From: Sceloporus undulatus
Taxonomy: Eukaryota > Chordata > Lepidosauria > Squamata > Phrynosomatidae
Direction of reading: 5' to 3'
Assembly: GCF_019175285.1 (NCBI RefSeq)
Contig: NC_056528.1
Location: 13,073,961 to 13,137,960 of the forward strand
Length of the DNA: 64,000 nucleotides
Shown here piece after piece: positions 62,111 through 64,000 of the stretch; within the stretch, counting starts at the first letter, position 1; the number at the start of each line of letters is the position of its first letter. A program made the translations under genes and the position numbers. The notes below the pieces were generated by a model. The model was not told the origin of the DNA. It made no database searches and saw only the letters and a program-made list of their open reading frames with translations.

Positions 62111-64000
62111 TCTCAGACTATCAAAACTCATTATTAGTCCTCCAAAACCCACCCATCCCGTTCCTGTGCCTATCGCCCCATGTTGGGATTTGTAGTACTT
62201 CGCTTAGGCTTCCGTTTTGACTCGTCTCCCTAAGGAGAGAGCCAGGAAAAAAGGAGAGAAAATGGCTTCTATTATGAACCCGGAAGTGACTCTAGTTTAT
62301 TCCCTCTATGATACAGAATGGAACCGTTTCATTGACTCTAACTGAAAGAGGCGTGGCTTCAGCATAGAGCCATAACTAGAAGAGTAGCACTGCTGCCTAG
62401 ATATTCCGGGTTTCTATTAACATCTCCAGTTTCTCCCTTTTGCCAGTGTGACTTCTAAAGCTTGCGGCATCCCACTGTGCATTTAGTATAGTATTCAGTT
62501 TAGCCTTCCTGAGGCTAAGCGCCATTGTCTGTTTAGGCTGCAGAATTAATAGTTTGACACCGCTTTCCCAGGGCTCAGTGCTGTGGCATTCTGGGATGTG
62601 TAGTTTTGTGAAATACTTACCCAACCTCAAGCCTTAAGGAGGCAGGAAAAATTTATTATCATTATCACAGATAATTGTTTCATAAAGATCAAGCAGAAGG
62701 AACTTAATGTAAAGAACAAAAGTAACTTTCTGGCCTTGCATCGCACATCTTAGTGCAAATATTAAGACACAAACAGCGTTCAGTTCAGCAAACATTGGAG
62801 AAAGTCATGCCAGAAGTCCTCTCAAAGGGTCATGGCATGCAGATGTATAAAATGCTGTAAATATAAAAAGCTGTGTGTTAAATTCATAAAAATATAAGGG
62901 GTTTATTTGATGATTTTAAAGGATTTTTTGTTTCTGTTATGTGCCTTCAAGGCATTTTCTTGCAAGTTTCTTCAGAGGGAGTGTGCCATTGCCACTCTAG
63001 GCTAAGAGTGTGACTTGCCCATTGTCACCAATGGCCGAGCCGGGATTCGAACCCTGGTCTCTCCCGTTGTCCTACGCTCAAGCCCTATGCCACACTGGCT
63101 CTCTTTATTCTCTGCAGAACATTACAAAACAAAAAAAACATCCCATATAAACATACACTCATGCTTCTTATCATGCTCAGAAACGGAGGACGTAATGGAA
63201 TCCTCTTGGGCAGAAGAAGGCTGTAATGTAGGACATGTCCTGGAAAAGGAGGACATCTAGGAAGACCACCAATGAAGACTAGACGCTAGGCTGTATTCGG
63301 AGAAAGGAACTGGCAAACCCACCTTGCCTCAGAAAACCTTGAAATCCATGGGTCGCACAGTAGCCATGAGAAAAGGGAACGCAGCAGCCATGTTTAAAGC
63401 GGAGGAAAGACAAAAAACGAAGCACACCAATGAAACTTGCAATGCTTTCTTTTTTTAAAAAAGCTTTACACAGCACCATTTCCATTCTCTTAAAAAGTCA
63501 CACGTTAAACCAAATATAGGTTCGATGGTCTCATAATAAATAGTAAAATTCAAAACAGCAATGCAGTCGGCTGGTTTTTCCCTCCACCTTCACCCACAAC
63601 ACCACAACGCAAAACCATTAAAAAGCATCAAATATGGGGAAGACATAAGTGTTACTTTGTGCTTCCGCAAACAATCAGTTTCTCCCTACTTCACAAGCCA
63701 GAAGAGAACATCAAAAGCAATTCAGCCTTGCGTCCGCCCGCAATGGGGATTGGCACATGCAACTCCAGACAAAGTATTCCAAGATAACGGCAACTAAGAG
63801 TCACACAGAGACACACATCAGAGTGGAAACAAAACAGTAAGATGCACACCTGACAGATAAAACCTCACTGCTCAACACTAAGTCACACATATGAAAACGG
63901 TGGAGATCAAAAGTATAAGATCTGTAACTATGGATCCTGTGGATTTCTGCTGAAGAACAGCGCATATAAAATGCCCTTTCCTACAAGCAGGATACTCTGC
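62111..64000. other. Region upstream of GLE1, no gene recognised
   Basis: Contains a CCGGAAGTGAC site at about 62280, a worn Penelope-like piece (62442-62490), a short dispersed repeat (62535-62612) and a tRNA-headed SINE (62925-63108). From 63.1 to 64.0 kb nothing was named. The human neighbour here is ODF2, so part of its 3' UTR may lie in this stretch; I cannot support that from sequence. Confidence 0.6.
62925..63108 (-). mobile_element. tRNA-headed SINE, nearly full length
   Basis: On the minus strand: AGAGAGCCAGTGTGGCATAG, GCTTGAGCGTAGGAC (A box), GACCAGGGTTCGAATCCCGG (B box), CTCGGCCATTGG, AAGTCACACTCTTAGCC and a body ending TGCCTTGAAGGCACATAAC. It is one of the best preserved copies in the window. 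Confidence 0.8.

Noticed and set aside
62263-62344. Small plus-strand frame MASIMNPEVTLVYSLYD.. next to a CCGGAAGTGAC site
   Set aside because: Only 27 codons with no recognised family. A divergent promoter is possible but not supported by anything else.
63279-63485. Minus-strand frame considered as the 3' end of ODF2
   Set aside because: Composition and content do not resemble the ODF2 C terminus; synteny alone is not enough.

Overview
The window is vertebrate nuclear DNA, almost certainly from a squamate reptile (lizard or snake). The genes have typical vertebrate exon-intron structure, and their proteins are very close to the mammalian ones I remember. The interspersed repeats are squamate-type: tRNA-headed SINEs, a 5S-rRNA-headed SINE of the Sauria kind, Tigger-like miniature elements and Penelope-like fragments. 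An iguanian lizard is my best guess, at low confidence. No bacterial, viral or organellar gene was seen.

Three protein genes fill the window in the order of human 9q34.11, read in reverse. (1) On the plus strand at 112-3515 lie the last five exons of DYNC2I2 (WDR34), the dynein-2 intermediate chain that drives retrograde transport in cilia; its 5' half lies before base 1. (2) On the minus strand, from a CpG-rich TATA promoter near 50.1 kb to about 3.73 kb, lies the whole of SPTAN1 (alpha-II spectrin): a non-coding first exon, an 11.9 kb first intron and 56 coding exons that I placed base by base. They add up to exactly 2477 codons. (3) On the minus strand at 52591-61985 lies the whole of GLE1, the mRNA-export factor at the nuclear pore: 16 coding exons, 703 codons.

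DYNC2I2 and SPTAN1 converge tail to tail with their polyadenylation signals about 200 bases apart. GLE1 lies upstream of SPTAN1 in the same direction, about 1.6 kb from GLE1's likely 3' end to the SPTAN1 promoter. No gene was recognised from 62.1 to 64.0 kb; in human ODF2 follows GLE1 on this side, so its 3' end may begin just past the window.

The richest regulatory detail is in SPTAN1. Three small in-frame exons (60, 15 and 18 bases) match the alternatively spliced inserts known for mammalian alpha-II spectrin. Three consecutive tiny exons (24, 36 and 48 bases) separately encode the calpain site, the caspase site and the calmodulin-binding start of the protease-sensitive insert. The long introns hold a fossil repeat fauna. 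Several repeats are large inverted repeats, and several carry decayed hammerhead-ribozyme-like cores, which is the least expected signal in the window.
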